64,000 nucleotides of DNA from Fulvia fulva. Lineage: Eukaryota > Ascomycota > Dothideomycetes > Mycosphaerellales > Mycosphaerellaceae. Position 1 is the stretch's first letter. The number at the start of each line of letters is the position of its first letter. The translations under genes and the position numbers were made by a program. The DNA is taken from assembly GCF_020509005.1 (NCBI RefSeq), contig NC_063017.1, positions 558,001-622,000 of the forward strand, read 5' to 3'. Positions 22,217 through 33,700 of this stretch are shown in pieces. The notes below the pieces were generated by a model. The model saw only the letters and a list, made by a program, of their open reading frames with translations. It was not told the DNA's origin and searched no databases.

Positions 22217-23143
22217 ATGGAGGGCTCTGGTCAAATCGAGGCGCTGAATATGGAGGAGCTTCTCAAGCTTCGCGCTCTCGGTTCAAACATCTGCACGAAC
22301 GCCTGTGATCCGTGGCTACCGCTCGGAGCGCAGGGTATCTACGGAGGCACGATGGTTGCGCACTGTATAATGGCTGCTCGGGCTACTGTGCGGGGCGATT
22401 GCTCCATTGCGAGCCTACGCAGTACTTTCGTGCAAGGAGGAGCGCCAAGAACTCCAATTCATTATAAGGTCGACGAGCTTGAAGCAGATGCCTCACTGCC
22501 TCTGCGAGCTGTACGGGCATCCCAAAAAGGTCAATGCATCTTTACGGCTGTCGTTAGGTTCCAGATTCGGCCACACCAGGACGCGCGGGACTCTCTCGCC
22601 ATGCATCAGGCGACAAGCAGAAAAGTCATGGGCCCCGTCAAGGACGGCGGAGGTGCGGCAGAGTGTCCGTACATCTGCAGCGATCTTGAGGTGTCGTCCG
22701 ATCCCCAAAACAGTCCTCAGGACATCACAATATCTCAATGGGTAAAGGTTCGCCGGCCGCTCATGCTCGACGATCCCATGGCACAGCTTGCGGCGATAGC
22801 CTACATGAGTGACAACTACCTCCTTCCCATGGCGACCCGCGTACACGGCATCCACTGGGTACGCGACCCGGAAGTACTACCTTCCTCGCTCAAGCCTTCG
22901 CAGCTGCAACCCATTGATGAAGGCGTGAATTTGATGGTCTCGCTCGACCATACCATACTCTTCCATCCAGTGGCAGAGGCTGTCCGCGCGGATGCCTGGA
23001 TACGTCCCGAGATGCAGTCTCCGTGGGCAGGACATGAAAGAGCTTTGGTTTCGCAGAGAATGTTTGCGGCAACGGGTCACTTGATAGCAACAGTATACCA
23101 GGAGGTGAATCGTTACCACTCCACCACAGGGGCAACCGGCTAA
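22217..23143 (+). CDS. Acyl-CoA thioesterase II-like (double hotdog)
   Basis: This single-exon gene encodes 308 residues. The start is the ATG at 22217 (MEGSGQIEAL); the frame is open upstream only to a TTG. The first hotdog has QGIYGGTMVAHCIMAARATV and SLRSTFVQGG. The second has VSLDHTILFHP and ALVSQRMFAATGHLIATVYQE, matching the TesB/ACOT8 pattern. The family hydrolyses acyl-CoA to acid and CoA, often in peroxisomes to release CoA or export products. No PTS1 is seen (C-terminus GATG). It pairs with the divergent flavoprotein gene and precedes an acyl-CoA dehydrogenase in the same orientation. Confidence 0.82.
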   Translation: MEGSGQIEALNMEELLKLRALGSNICTNACDPWLPLGAQGIYGGTMVAHCIMAARATVRGDCSIASLRSTFVQGGAPRTPIHYKVDELEADASLPLRAVRASQKGQCIFTAVVRFQIRPHQDARDSLAMHQATSRKVMGPVKDGGGAAECPYICSDLEVSSDPQNSPQDITISQWVKVRRPLMLDDPMAQLAAIAYMSDNYLLPMATRVHGIHWVRDPEVLPSSLKPSQLQPIDEGVNLMVSLDHTILFHPVAEAVRADAWIRPEMQSPWAGHERALVSQRMFAATGHLIATVYQEVNRYHSTTGATG

Positions 23144-23421
23144 TAGTGTCTCCAGGGTGTGCTGCGAATGAATCAGCCCGCATATCCGATGCTCTGAGTA
23201 GGATGTGGCGTACATCTACTTTTGCAGGCTCGGTCGACGGAAATAAGGACTGAGTCCGACACGTTGCGGGAATAAAGGTCGTCATGCACGACATGAGCTC
23301 CGCCTTTCGGCATGCTGTACTCCACACTTGCACTGCGGTTCCATCTCAGTCTCTCGCACTACTATATGAGCGAACCGACCAGTCACCGCCGCGCGTCGCC
23401 TGAATAGAGACGCCTGCAAAG

Positions 23422-24788
23422 ATGTCAATGCCACATCTTCTCATGCGATGCCCGCTTCGATCTGCCGCTCGCGCACGGCCGTTGAATTCCTTGCCACGCA
23501 AGTCGCCCCGGTCCATCGGTATAAGGAGTGCTCATGGCCAAGCGACCGAGTTTCTGCAGATGAACGACCCGGATCTTACTGAGTCCCAACGAACAGTGCG
23601 AGAGGCTATCGCCAAAATCTGTCAAAAGTTTCCAGACGAGTACTGGAAAGATCTCGACGACCGTGGCAAGTTCTCCCTGGAACTTCACTCTGCTCTGGCC
23701 AAGGATGGATGGCTGGGCATATGTATGCCATCTCAGTATGGCGGCGCTGAGCTGGGCATCTCTGAGGCAACGATCATGATGCAGACTCTATCCGAGTCCG
23801 GTGGCGGGCTCACAGCTGCTAGCTCGGTGCATATGAATATCTTTGGGCTTGAGCCTGTGGTGAAGTTCGGCACGGAGGAGCAGAAAGAGCGTTGGCTGGT
23901 TCCTCTCATCGCTGGAACAGAGCGGGCTTGTTTTGGCGTGACAGAGCCCGACACAGGTCTGGATACGCTGAAGTTGAAGTCCATGGCCGTCCGTGACTCG
24001 AGCGGAGACTCCTACACGCTAAACGGATCAAAGATCTGGACATCGACGGCGCAGACAGCTGAGAAGATCCTAATACTGGTACGCACCACACCATTAGCTG
24101 AGGTTCAGAAACCTACCCAAGGCCTTTCACTATTCTACACAGATCTCGATCGCTCGGCTGTAGAGGTAACGGAGATCAAGAAGTTAGGCAGAGCCGCAGT
24201 CGATAGTAACATGCTCATGTTCGACGGCTGGAAAGTTCCAAAAGAAGACTTGATTGGAGAAGAAGGGACTGGATTCAAGATGATCATGCACGGCATGAAT
24301 GCTGAACGTCTTCTTTTGGGTGGCGAAGCAATGGGACTAGGATTTGCCGGACTACGAAGAGCAAGCAACTATGCCCGAGAACGGCATGTGTTTGGTCGAC
24401 CAATTGGCAAGAACCAGGGCATCCAGCACCCACTGGCAGACTCGTGGATGAAGCTTGAAGCCGCGAGGCTCTTACTGTACCAAGGCTGCAAACTGTGAGT
24501 ACACCATCTCGATCAGAAGGACCTTCCCGCTAACATGCACCGTACAGGTACGACCAGGGTTACGCCACCGGCGAATATGCCAACGCGGCCAAGTATCTGT
24601 GCGCCGAGGCTGCTTTCGAGGCTTGCGAGCGAGCTGTCATGGTGCATGGAGGCATGGGATATGCCAAAGAGTACCATGTCGAACGGTACTTCCGCGAAGC
24701 CATGCTGCCCCGTCTGGCGCCTGTGTCGCGGGAGATGATCTGTAATTACATAGCGGAGCGGGTGTTGGCTTTGCCGCGATCGTATTGA
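23422..24788 (+). CDS. Mitochondrial acyl-CoA dehydrogenase (second of two)
   Basis: Exons 23422-24494 and 24548-24788 give 437 residues. The first 40 residues are rich in Arg, Ser and Leu (RCPLRSAARARPL), a mitochondrial presequence. The dehydrogenase part begins near residue 47. ACFGVTEPDTGLDT is the FAD/substrate motif, followed by LNGSKIWTSTAQ, ERHVFGRPIGKNQGIQHPLAD and MVHGGMGYAKEYHVERYFRE. Dimeric ACADs desaturate acyl-CoA and pass electrons to ETF. It differs strongly from the first ACAD of the cluster, which has no presequence, so the two may act on different intermediates or in different compartments. Confidence 0.9.
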
Positions 24789-26066
24789 TAGATGGAAGAG
24801 ATTCATGAGCGTCCTCAAGCCCACTGCATAGTATCAACTAGCGTACGCTTCGTGCTCCCAGCAGGACTGAGCTGCTAAACCACCCATTGTGCATGCAGCA
24901 GGTCCAGTCTCGAGCGCTGCCGACCTAAGCGCTTCAGGCCGGGCTTATCAATCTACTCGTTAATCGATCGACCTCAATTCTTTTCGGCCTGGTATGTGGT
25001 GACTTGTAGCTTCGGAAAGAGGAAAAGGAAGACGAGAGAAGTGTTGCTCATGCATTCTATTGCCTTGAGTCTTGCCTATGTCTCTTGGCAACATTCTAGG
25101 CTTGGAGGCCCTGTCAGGGAGTACATCGACCGGCTCCCAGCCAATGCTATGACCTAGAATGGACTGACGGGTGTGGCTACTTGGCGGCATTCACTGTATT
25201 TGCTGGTGCTTTGATATCGTAGAGAAGGCCGTGCAGCTGGAAATTGAGGTCAGCCGATTTAAGCACCCTCGTCGATTCCGCTGGTTGTCGCCCGGTACAC
25301 TCCTAGATACGTACACTCCTAGATACCAGAAGCATGCAATCTTTACTGCGACCTTCGCAGGGTGTTCAGCATGCTGTCGCATACACCATGTTCCCTGGCA
25401 TCACTGTCGACACTTCAACACCTTCAGAGGCCCTGCAGGCTCGCCATGCAGAGGTCCTTGGGCGGAGGAGGCCTGTATGGACAGCACCAAGGTCTATGCC
25501 ATGCTAAGGGCATCCGAGAGCATGAGATGGTTTGACAAGAAGTGGTTCGAGAATTGGCTTTGATCTGTGAGCGAGCTGGAAGTGAGTTGCTTCTTTGGCA
25601 GAGGTGTAATACGCAACGACATACTGTCCGAGACATCATCAATGCCTCTCGTTGCTGTACATCTGTAACGGAGAGTCGCTCTTGGCATCACAAGAGTGGA
25701 CGCGCAACCCTGTACCGCTGGGCTGGCAGAGAGGTTCGTTTACACGTGGTTTACAACTTTCTGGTCATCTTGGCTGTTTGTCTTGGCCAGCGTCATTCAC
25801 GGCAGCCACGCCCGATCGTCACTCTTCTCTGTGTCTCAACCTTATCCACCTCACTACCGCACTTTACATGCCAACACACTGCTTGCCACTGGTCGTATAG
25901 CACGTGGGAGAGCCAAGAGTATCACATCGTCGCGATCCTGACGTGCAGCGCCCAGAGGCAGCAGAAGCTTGGCTGCAATGGCAAGAGGAGTGCTGAGCAT
26001 GTAAGGGAGTATATAGGACGGCGGTACGCAATGTTCCGTTTGCAGGGCTAAGTCACCATCTCTCGT
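24789..26066. other. Intergenic region with a possible decayed ORF
   Basis: This 1.28-kb gap ends the catabolic block. A 16-bp direct repeat around ACTCCTAGATAC occurs near 25300-25325. Around 25388-25563 two overlapping plus frames look coding-like, one ending MDSTKVYAMLRASES...WFENWL, but a frame change lies between them. No intact gene is supported. Confidence 0.3.
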
Positions 26067-28257
26067 ATGTATGCGATGGAAGGTCTCTACCCAGTAATCT
26101 CGAAGGACTTCACGCTCCTCAGCGAAAAGGAAATCAACGACTTCTTCGATGACCTCGACAAGGACAAAGATGGCAAGATTACGTTTGAAGAGCTGGAAGC
26201 GACGCTACACGAAGTGCACGAAGAGCTAGCACCGAAGCTGCAGAAACACCACATCCTACACCCCCATCGACGAGATCTGGAGAAGAATGCAGGTCACAGC
26301 AAAGGAGACGGGCTACACGCCTTCCTCTGCCGCATCATGCCCGAGTGCGGCGCGCAGCTGGAACGGAAAGAGTTTGTCGAACACGTGAAACGATGGGAGG
26401 TGCCCAGCCAGAAACAAGCAGACTCGCAGGAGAACGACAAGGAGGACAGGGCCGAAGAGCAACGGCTACCTTTTCGGAGACGAATGAGAGCATATTGCGC
26501 AGTCCACGCGCCGAACATTCTGTTCGTGGCCTTTGTGGTCGCCTGTCTCCTCGGCATTGGCCTCTGGCAGATGGTCATATACATCAAGAACCCTGCCGCA
26601 CGAGCAGCGCTCGGGTGGGGAGTCATTGTGGCGAAGGCGTGCGCTGGCGTGCTGTATCCGACGCTGTTCTTCATGGTGTTGTCGATGAGTCGGCCGCTTT
26701 CGACGTTTCTCAGAAGATTCTACGCGCTCAGTCGATTCATCAATTGGGATCATAGCCAGAAGCTTCACATCATTATGAGCATTACTGGCCTGACGTTCGC
26801 AACGCTCCACGCGATTGGCCATTTGACTGGATCTATGCTGTACGGCTCGAGGCGTGGGCAGGGAGACGATGTCGCCTCCTACCTCGGTGCAAGTGCAGTC
26901 AATGCGGAAGGATACAGACCATATGTGTGGTACGTGCGAAGTCTGCCAGGCTGGACTGGTGTTACAGCTTTGGGCTTGTTCTGGACTATCAGTCTGCTGA
27001 GCATGCCCTACGTCCGAAACTATTCCTATGAGATTTTCCAGCTTGGTCATCTCCTCATGTTCCCGATGTTCAGCCTGCTTTGCGCTCACGGGACCGCAGC
27101 GCTTCTGCAAACACCCATGATGGGCTACTGGCTAGCCTTCCCAGTCCTCCTTGTAATATTCGAGCGAGTTGGGCGGGTCGCAAAGGGCTTCATGAGTGTA
27201 CCAGCGCGGATGAAGGTACTGGAAGGCGGCGATGCTGTAGTCATCACGGTCAAAGAGCCTCGCGGCAAGGACTGGAAGTACAGCGCTGGCCAGTACCTCC
27301 TGCTGCAAGTCCCAAAGATCTCCCTCTGGCAATGGCATCCATTCACAATCTCATCGTGCCGCGGCGACGAGTTACAAGTCCACATCAAGATGGAAGGCGA
27401 CTGGACCGAAGCGCTCAAAGACAAGATGCCAGTCGACGAAGACATCAAAGTCGGCATCGACGGACCCTACGGCGCACCAGCCCAACGCTTCTACGACTAC
27501 GACTACAGCATCATCGTAGGAGGCGGCATCGGCATCACCCCCTTCTCCGCAATCCTCACCGACCTCGAAGAAAACTTCTCCCAATAACGCAACCCCTGGA
27601 ACGAACGACGTCAATCCCGCTCCCTCTCACGAGCCCGCTCTTCCCGCCGCTCCTCACGCGCCAGCACCCCCGCCTCCGAAAAGACCAAAGAGCAGCTCGA
27701 AAAAGAAGACACGGAACCCGCCCGAACCCGCTGTACCAACCCCGACCGCCGCGTCGACTTCCACTGGACCGTCCGCGAAAAGAACAACTTCCTCTGGTTC
27801 TCCGACCTCCTCAACCGCAGCATTGCCGGCGCCGGACCCCTCAAGAAGCGTGATCAGCTCGATCTGAATATCAACACGCACATCACCATGAAGCGGAAGA
27901 ACATCTCAACGCACGTGTTCCGCTACATCCTCGATGGATACAGGACCGAGGCGGCGCCGTATTCTGCACTTACTGGACTTAAGCAGCGTAGCCATTTTGG
28001 ACGGCCGGATTTTGGGGAGATTTTGGAAAGGCATTTTCAGGATTTGGTCGAGGATGGGGTTGTGGAGAGGAAAGTGGGGGTTCTCGTAAGTTTACTATAT
28101 TTCAGACGAAATAGAGACATTGCTGACATCTTGATAGTATTGCGGCACTCCCATCGTGGGCGAGATTCTTGCTGATAAGTGTCACGAGCTTACGGCCAAG
28201 GCTAGGGATATGGGTCTACGAATTCGATATGACTTTTTGATGGAGGTGTTTGGGTGA
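26067..28257 (+). CDS. EF-hand NADPH oxidase (NoxC/Nox5-like), interrupted by in-frame TAA
   Basis: The first open segment, 26067-27584, is followed by TAA at 27585-27587. The same frame then stays open to 28085 and joins across a GT-AG intron to 28138-28257. An EF-hand loop (DKDKDGKITFEE) lies near residue 29. Next comes a ferric-reductase-type membrane domain with two spaced His pairs (HIIM...HAIGH; LGHLLMFPMF...AHG), FAD motif HPFTIS and NADPH motif VGGGIGITPF. The part after the stop ends in YCGTPIVG and FLMEVFG, the normal Nox C-terminus. Nox enzymes make superoxide from O2 and NADPH. The stop removes the last part of the NADPH domain, so the allele is probably null unless read through. 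No nearby splice pair avoids it without destroying the GGGIGITP motif. Confidence 0.8.
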
Positions 28258-28382
28258 TTCACTTACAACGACAGTAATGACACATATGATAAGCGTTCAT
28301 AGCCAGCGAGCCAGCGAGCGACCGATAGCGACAAAGCGCCACAAGACCAGTACACTTTCTCCCTAATCCATTACACGCACCC

Positions 28383-28723
28383 TCACTTCCGTCTCCTCAA
28401 CTTCAACTTCAAACCCTTCCCACTCCCCTCCGGCACATTATACACATCATTCATCTGCAGCGTCAGAATACTAACACTATCCCTGATCCTCGCATCAAGT
28501 CGTGTTTCAACCTGCGCTTGACTCTCAACTTTACCCTCCGCGCCAAGTTTCAGCGGAACAGCGGCAATCTCATGCTTTCTAAACAGCGACAGGAAAATCG
28601 ACACAAACTCCACCTGCGCCATCTTCTGGCCCGGACAGACCCGCGGACCTGCTGACCAGGGTATGAAGGATCCCCTGGGTGGCTGGAAGAGCTGCAGATT
28701 ACTGTCGTCGTCGTCGTCGTCGG

Positions 28724-28766
<43 letters not shown>

Positions 28767-30206
28767 GAACCAGCGCGTAGGCCGGAAGAGGTATTCATCC
28801 CTATCGCTGGGCGATTCGGCGGGACTGAGGTTGAGGTTCCGCCATATCTCTGGATCAGTGTGAACGCCACAGACACTCACGTAGACGGTCGAATTCGCGG
28901 GGATCCACAAGGATCCCTTCGAGGTGGTGATAGTTTGGGCCGTTCTGGTCATTTTCGCGAGATGAATTACTGGCGAGTAGAGCCGCAGCGTCTCCAGCAT
29001 TACAGCGAGGATGCGCGTGGCTTGCGGGAATATGGCGCTGTAGTCGAGTTCTGCGGTGGGATCTGCGGGCATGATTTTGTCGATTTCTGAGAAGAGCCAG
29101 CGTTGCCATTGTGGGTAGCGGGCGAGGAGGACGAGGGCGTAGGAGAGGGTGTTGGCGGTCGTGTCGAAGCCGGCGGCTGTGAAGATGAAGAGGTTGCCGA
29201 GGATTTCGTCGTCGGCGAGGGCTTTGCTGCTTCCCTTTTCGCCCTCGGAGGCTTGGAGGAGTTGGCTCATAATATTGCTTCGCGATTGGTCGCCGGCGTC
29301 GACTGTTCGTTGCTTTTCTTGGGCGAGGAGGTCGTTGGTGTGGATTGGGAACTCGTCGATGGCGTAGCTTAGACTTTTCAGGAATTTCTGGCCGGGTAGG
29401 ATACTTGGGTAGTTGTCCAAGAACCACTTCGGCAGGATGATCGGTCCAGCAATACTCTCGATGACCACCTTGACGGCTTCCATATACGTCAGTCTAAACC
29501 CTTCCTTCGGCTTTACATTGGCATTCTCCTCATCGCTCCACGGCACACTAGACCCCATGCCAGCTCCCGACAGAACATTAATCGTGATCTTCTTCATCAT
29601 ATCAAACAACCTCCCCGTCTCCCCCTCCTCCCCCTCCCCCACAACCTCCCCCAGCAACCCCTGCGTCTGCTCAACACTCTCCCGAAACACCGTCCTCGAA
29701 ATCCTCTCATTAATCGTACTCGCCACAACTTTCCTCTGCCGCGCCCACGAATCTCCATCCGACGTTAGAACATTGTGCCCAAACCTCGACATGAATAATG
29801 TAGTGAAATCATGCGGCACGAAATCTCTCGGCCTCTTCAGAATCTCCGTGGCCACTTCCGGATCCCGGGTCGAGAGCTCGTATTGTCCGGTCGTGACCAT
29901 GACCAGATTGTTGGGGTCGCCTTGGGGTGCGGCGTATTCTTTGAAGGGGCGGAGGCCTTCGTGGAATTCGAAGCCGTAGATGGTGAGGGAGAGGCGGCTG
30001 TAGATCCATTTCGGGAGGTATTTCTTCAGATGTGGACGCAGGGGGACTGAGGAGATCATCCAGAGGAAGTGGTTTTGGTCCCATGGGACGATGAAGTATG
30101 GCATGCCGGATTTGCGGGCATTGGTGAGGTTGCGGATCAGGTTGTAGAGGAAGGTGGAGGAGTAGGATATGATCAGAGCGCTGATGATGGTGAGTAGAGA
30201 GATCAT
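28383..30206 (-). CDS. Cytochrome P450 with Asn/Asp repeat insertion
   Basis: A single exon encodes 607 residues. An N-terminal hydrophobic segment (MISLLTIISALIISY) anchors it in the ER. The I-helix motif AAGFDTT, the K-helix ETLR, the FRPTRW segment and the heme loop FIPWSAGPRVCPG with the thiolate Cys are all present. Between FRPTRWF and the heme loop lies a run of 14 Asn and 6-7 Asp encoded by AAC and GAC triplets, absent from ordinary P450s; the meander there is usually compact. The class hydroxylates or epoxidises lipophilic compounds with a reductase partner. It lies between the Nox gene and a PDR transporter, all suited to oxidative or xenobiotic stress. Family assignment was not attempted. 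Confidence 0.9.
28703..28767. repeat. Trinucleotide microsatellite inside the P450 gene
   Basis: On the plus strand a GTC run at about 28703-28720 is followed by a GTT run at about 28725-28767. Read on the minus strand they encode an Asn tract followed by an Asp tract. Length variation would be in frame. Confidence 0.9.
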
Positions 30207-30788
30207 CGTGGTGGTGGTAGAGGTACAAAGAGGTAGACCTAATGTCGAGAGGTGGAAAGATGATGTGTCGCTGCGTTCAATGATGCTGTGTTACCACCGT
30301 CACCGCTCCCGTCTTCGCTTTCGGGGGTATGTTCACTGCTGCCGATGAGGAAGTCACGCAGAAGGATTTCAAGAAGAAGCCATGATTATAAGCACAAACA
30401 TTGCAACCTGCAGCGCAATATCTCCTACATGCTGACTACACGTCAAGATAGGATGAACGATGGAGGCTGATCCTTGTCGAAGGATAGCCAATCACAACAC
30501 GCCGTTGACGAAGAGGAACAGGAAGGTGTCACTGCCAGTCAGACTTGCGTACACGTCTCACATGGCGCTCGCATGGCCGCATAGCATATCACATATCGTG
30601 CGGGCACAGTAAAGTGCTGAAGAAATCGCATCCACACTGTCAAACTTTCTTCGAGCTGTAGAACCATACCATACCATACCAATACACCACCACCGATGTC
30701 CAGTGATGCCACCCCCAATCTACCTCTATCCCCAGAGCCCAAGAACACCACGCTACCATGCAAACAAGAAACAACACCTCCCCACCAT
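30207..30788. other. Intergenic, P450 upstream region
   Basis: This 582-bp gap lies between two minus-strand genes. A short tandem ACCATACCATACCAATAC occurs near 30660. No supported gene was seen. Confidence 0.4.
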
Positions 30789-33700
30789 CTACCGTCTATT
30801 AAAATTCAAGTACCGACTCCCAATAAACAGCAAAATCAAATTACTCCCAATAAACGCGGTCAAAATGCCAAGATCCCTCCACCTATGACTCCACGAAATG
30901 CCAAGCGGCTCATAGAACTGATCGCCCACGCTGTACGCACAGTACGAGCAATCCGAAGTCTGGTTGTTGGCAATGTAGCCCGGTCCGCCCGCCGCGAAGA
31001 AGGCGGACATGTACTCTCCGCAAGTCTGGCCGGCTGGGGCGGTGAAGCGGTTGAACTCGATGTCGGTGCAGATCACGGGTTTTTCGTGGAGTTCGTTGGA
31101 CACCAGGCCGGCGATGAGGCGGGTGAAGCTGGGTGGAGTGTTAGTGAGAGGTTATGGGTAAGGTGGTGGATGGATGGGGGGGGGGTGAAACTTACGGATC
31201 CAGCTGGTACAGCCATGCGCGCCAGAAACCTGGAATTTGCGGCTTGGGTACCGTGACACCACAGAAGAGGGCGAAGATGACGATCAAGAACGGGTTCAGC
31301 AGAACCGCGATGAAAGTGCTCGGTGTCAGCGCGGAAACCATCTGGCCGAGCGTGACGGAAAAGAGCTCGGTGATTAAGACCATCAGGAAGTTGTATCCAG
31401 CTCTGTTCGACACGTGGCTGAAGCCTGGGATGTAGTAGAGCGGGAGGAAGAAGCCAACAGCGCAGATGATACTGTATGGCATTTCTGCCAGGACCATTGA
31501 CGCGGCGAACGGGAACTGCTTGTAAGTCTTCGATGCGGCTTCGCGGTAGTAGATCAGTCTCGAGAGATCATACTTCGGCTCGACCTGGGCCAGGATAAGT
31601 GCCGGCAGGACCGTGACCTGGAAAATGATGAAGACACGGTACTGCAGCGACGTCCGCGACTCGTCAAGGCTCAAGAACATGAGACCCGTCAACAGCGCGA
31701 TGATGACATGGTTGAACAGCCTAGTGAACCCATAGTTCGGCGAGCGCCAGAAGGACTTGTGCGTGCGGAGCTGAACAGTCTTGATCTGATGCCAGAGCGG
31801 CGTCGCGAATTCCTTCTGCTCAACAGCAGGCTGAGAACCAACCTCTTCAATACGTTCAGTCTTGATGCGTACGATTTCGTCCTTGGTGGCTGCGAGCTCC
31901 TCAGAGTCACGCCAGATCTCACCCCAATCTTTGTCGCCGATTCGTGCAGCTTGACCGGCACCGATGGCATCCAGCATCCACTCGGCTGGGTTGGCGTCTG
32001 GTGGACAGTGTGCGCCGTACTTCCGGAAGTAGTCGATCAGAACGCATGCGTCCTTTCCGATGTCGCCGAAGTAGACAGTCTCGCCGCCACGCTGCAGCAG
32101 AAGCAGTCGGTCGAAGTTTTCGAAGAGCGATGCGTTCGGCTGGTGAATCGTGCAGAGAATTGCCTGGCCTGCTCCGGCGAGCTTTCGCAAGAAACGGACG
32201 ATGTTGAAAGCACTCTGCGAGTCGAGTCCGGAGGTTGGTTCGTCCAAGAAGAGCAGCAGTTCCGGCTTAGCAGCCAGCTCGACACCGATGGTGACTCGCT
32301 TCCTCTGTTCGACGGCAAGACCTGCGTCTGTATCTCCAACAACGGCATCCGCAATGTCTTCCATCTCCAGAAGCGCGATAATCTCCTCGACATATGCGTA
32401 CTTCTCCGACTGTGGCGTCTCGTACGGCTGTCTCAAGTCGGCAGAAAAGCGCAGAGCCTCACGCACTGTCTGTGTCCCCTCGTGAACATCCAGTTGCTCG
32501 GCGTAACTCGTACCACGCTGGAACGCAGTGCCAGGTGGCTTGCCATCGATAAGTTTGTCACCAGTGATCACACCAATATTCTTGCGAGAAGCAAGCACAT
32601 CCAGCAGCGTAGTCTTACCAGCGCCGGACGCGCCCATAAGTGCAGTTAATTGTCCAGGCTTGACGTAGCCAAAGACATTCTTCAACAGTCGCAGTTGTCC
32701 TGATGGGACCGGCACATCGTAGCACAGCTCTTCCCAGGTCAAGACAGCCTTCGACTCGATCTTGAGGTCGGAGCCTTCGCTGGCTTCACCCTTCTCGCGA
32801 CGTGCTGCCTTCTTTGCTTTGAGCGCATCGTTAAGCTCCTTGCGGGCCTTGTCCTCCTTTGCGAAGAAGGTGAGAGTCTTCCCGCCAGCACCCCATTTAA
32901 TGTACTCTCCCAGGAACATGTTAGCGGCCAAGAATGCAGTGACGAGTACAATGATGATGCCCCAATTCCGCCAAAGCTCATCAGGTCTGTACGAGAATGC
33001 TGTTTCAACGTAGTCGGTTCCAGAGACGAATGATTGGCCTGGAGTGCTGCCTGCGAGGGTACAAGACTGGTGAGCAATATCACCGTAGCCTGGACCGGAC
33101 GGAACAAGATATGTACCATCGCATTCAAGATCAAGTCTGCTGAACTCGTTGACCATCATAGCCGAGAATCCAAGACCGAGAGCGTTGATGTAGAAGATCC
33201 AGCGAAGCCACACCTGCTGCGACTGATACTGGATCAAGTACCCAGACGTCAGCACAAACAGCGTGATGATGGTCGCAGCGAATTTGATGGCAGAGTCAAA
33301 GTCCGGGCACAGACAACCCACAGTCCGGAAGAACAGTGTGATCGCCAAGTATCCCGAAATGATGACCAGATAGAACGTGAAGAACGCCCCAGCATCGTAT
33401 ACGAGACCGCACATGAAGTAGACCATAATCGAGAAGACCAGAATCTGCACCGCCGAGAAAGCCAAATCAACCAAGATCTGCGCAATCCACAACGCCGACG
33501 GCCGATGGAAAGTGTACGCCCGATGCTTGTTGACGATCGTCCTCCCCATCATGACAGTGCCCAGCTCACCAAACGCCTGGAAACAGTTGAACAGCAATGC
33601 GATGAAGAGGACACCTCCACGGGTGAAAGCTCCAGCGCTGGTCTTGGGCTGTTGCAGCCAGACGGTACCGATAACAATGGCGATGACGATAGAGGTAATC

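Noticed and set aside
340..23421. One common CGG-type operator in all cluster promoters
   Set aside because: CGG/CCG pairs occur in several promoters, but with different spacing and orientation, so no shared motif is supported.
27080..27853. Arg/Pro-rich ORF bridging the Nox stop codon
   Set aside because: It is in another frame from the Nox motifs and has shadow-frame composition.
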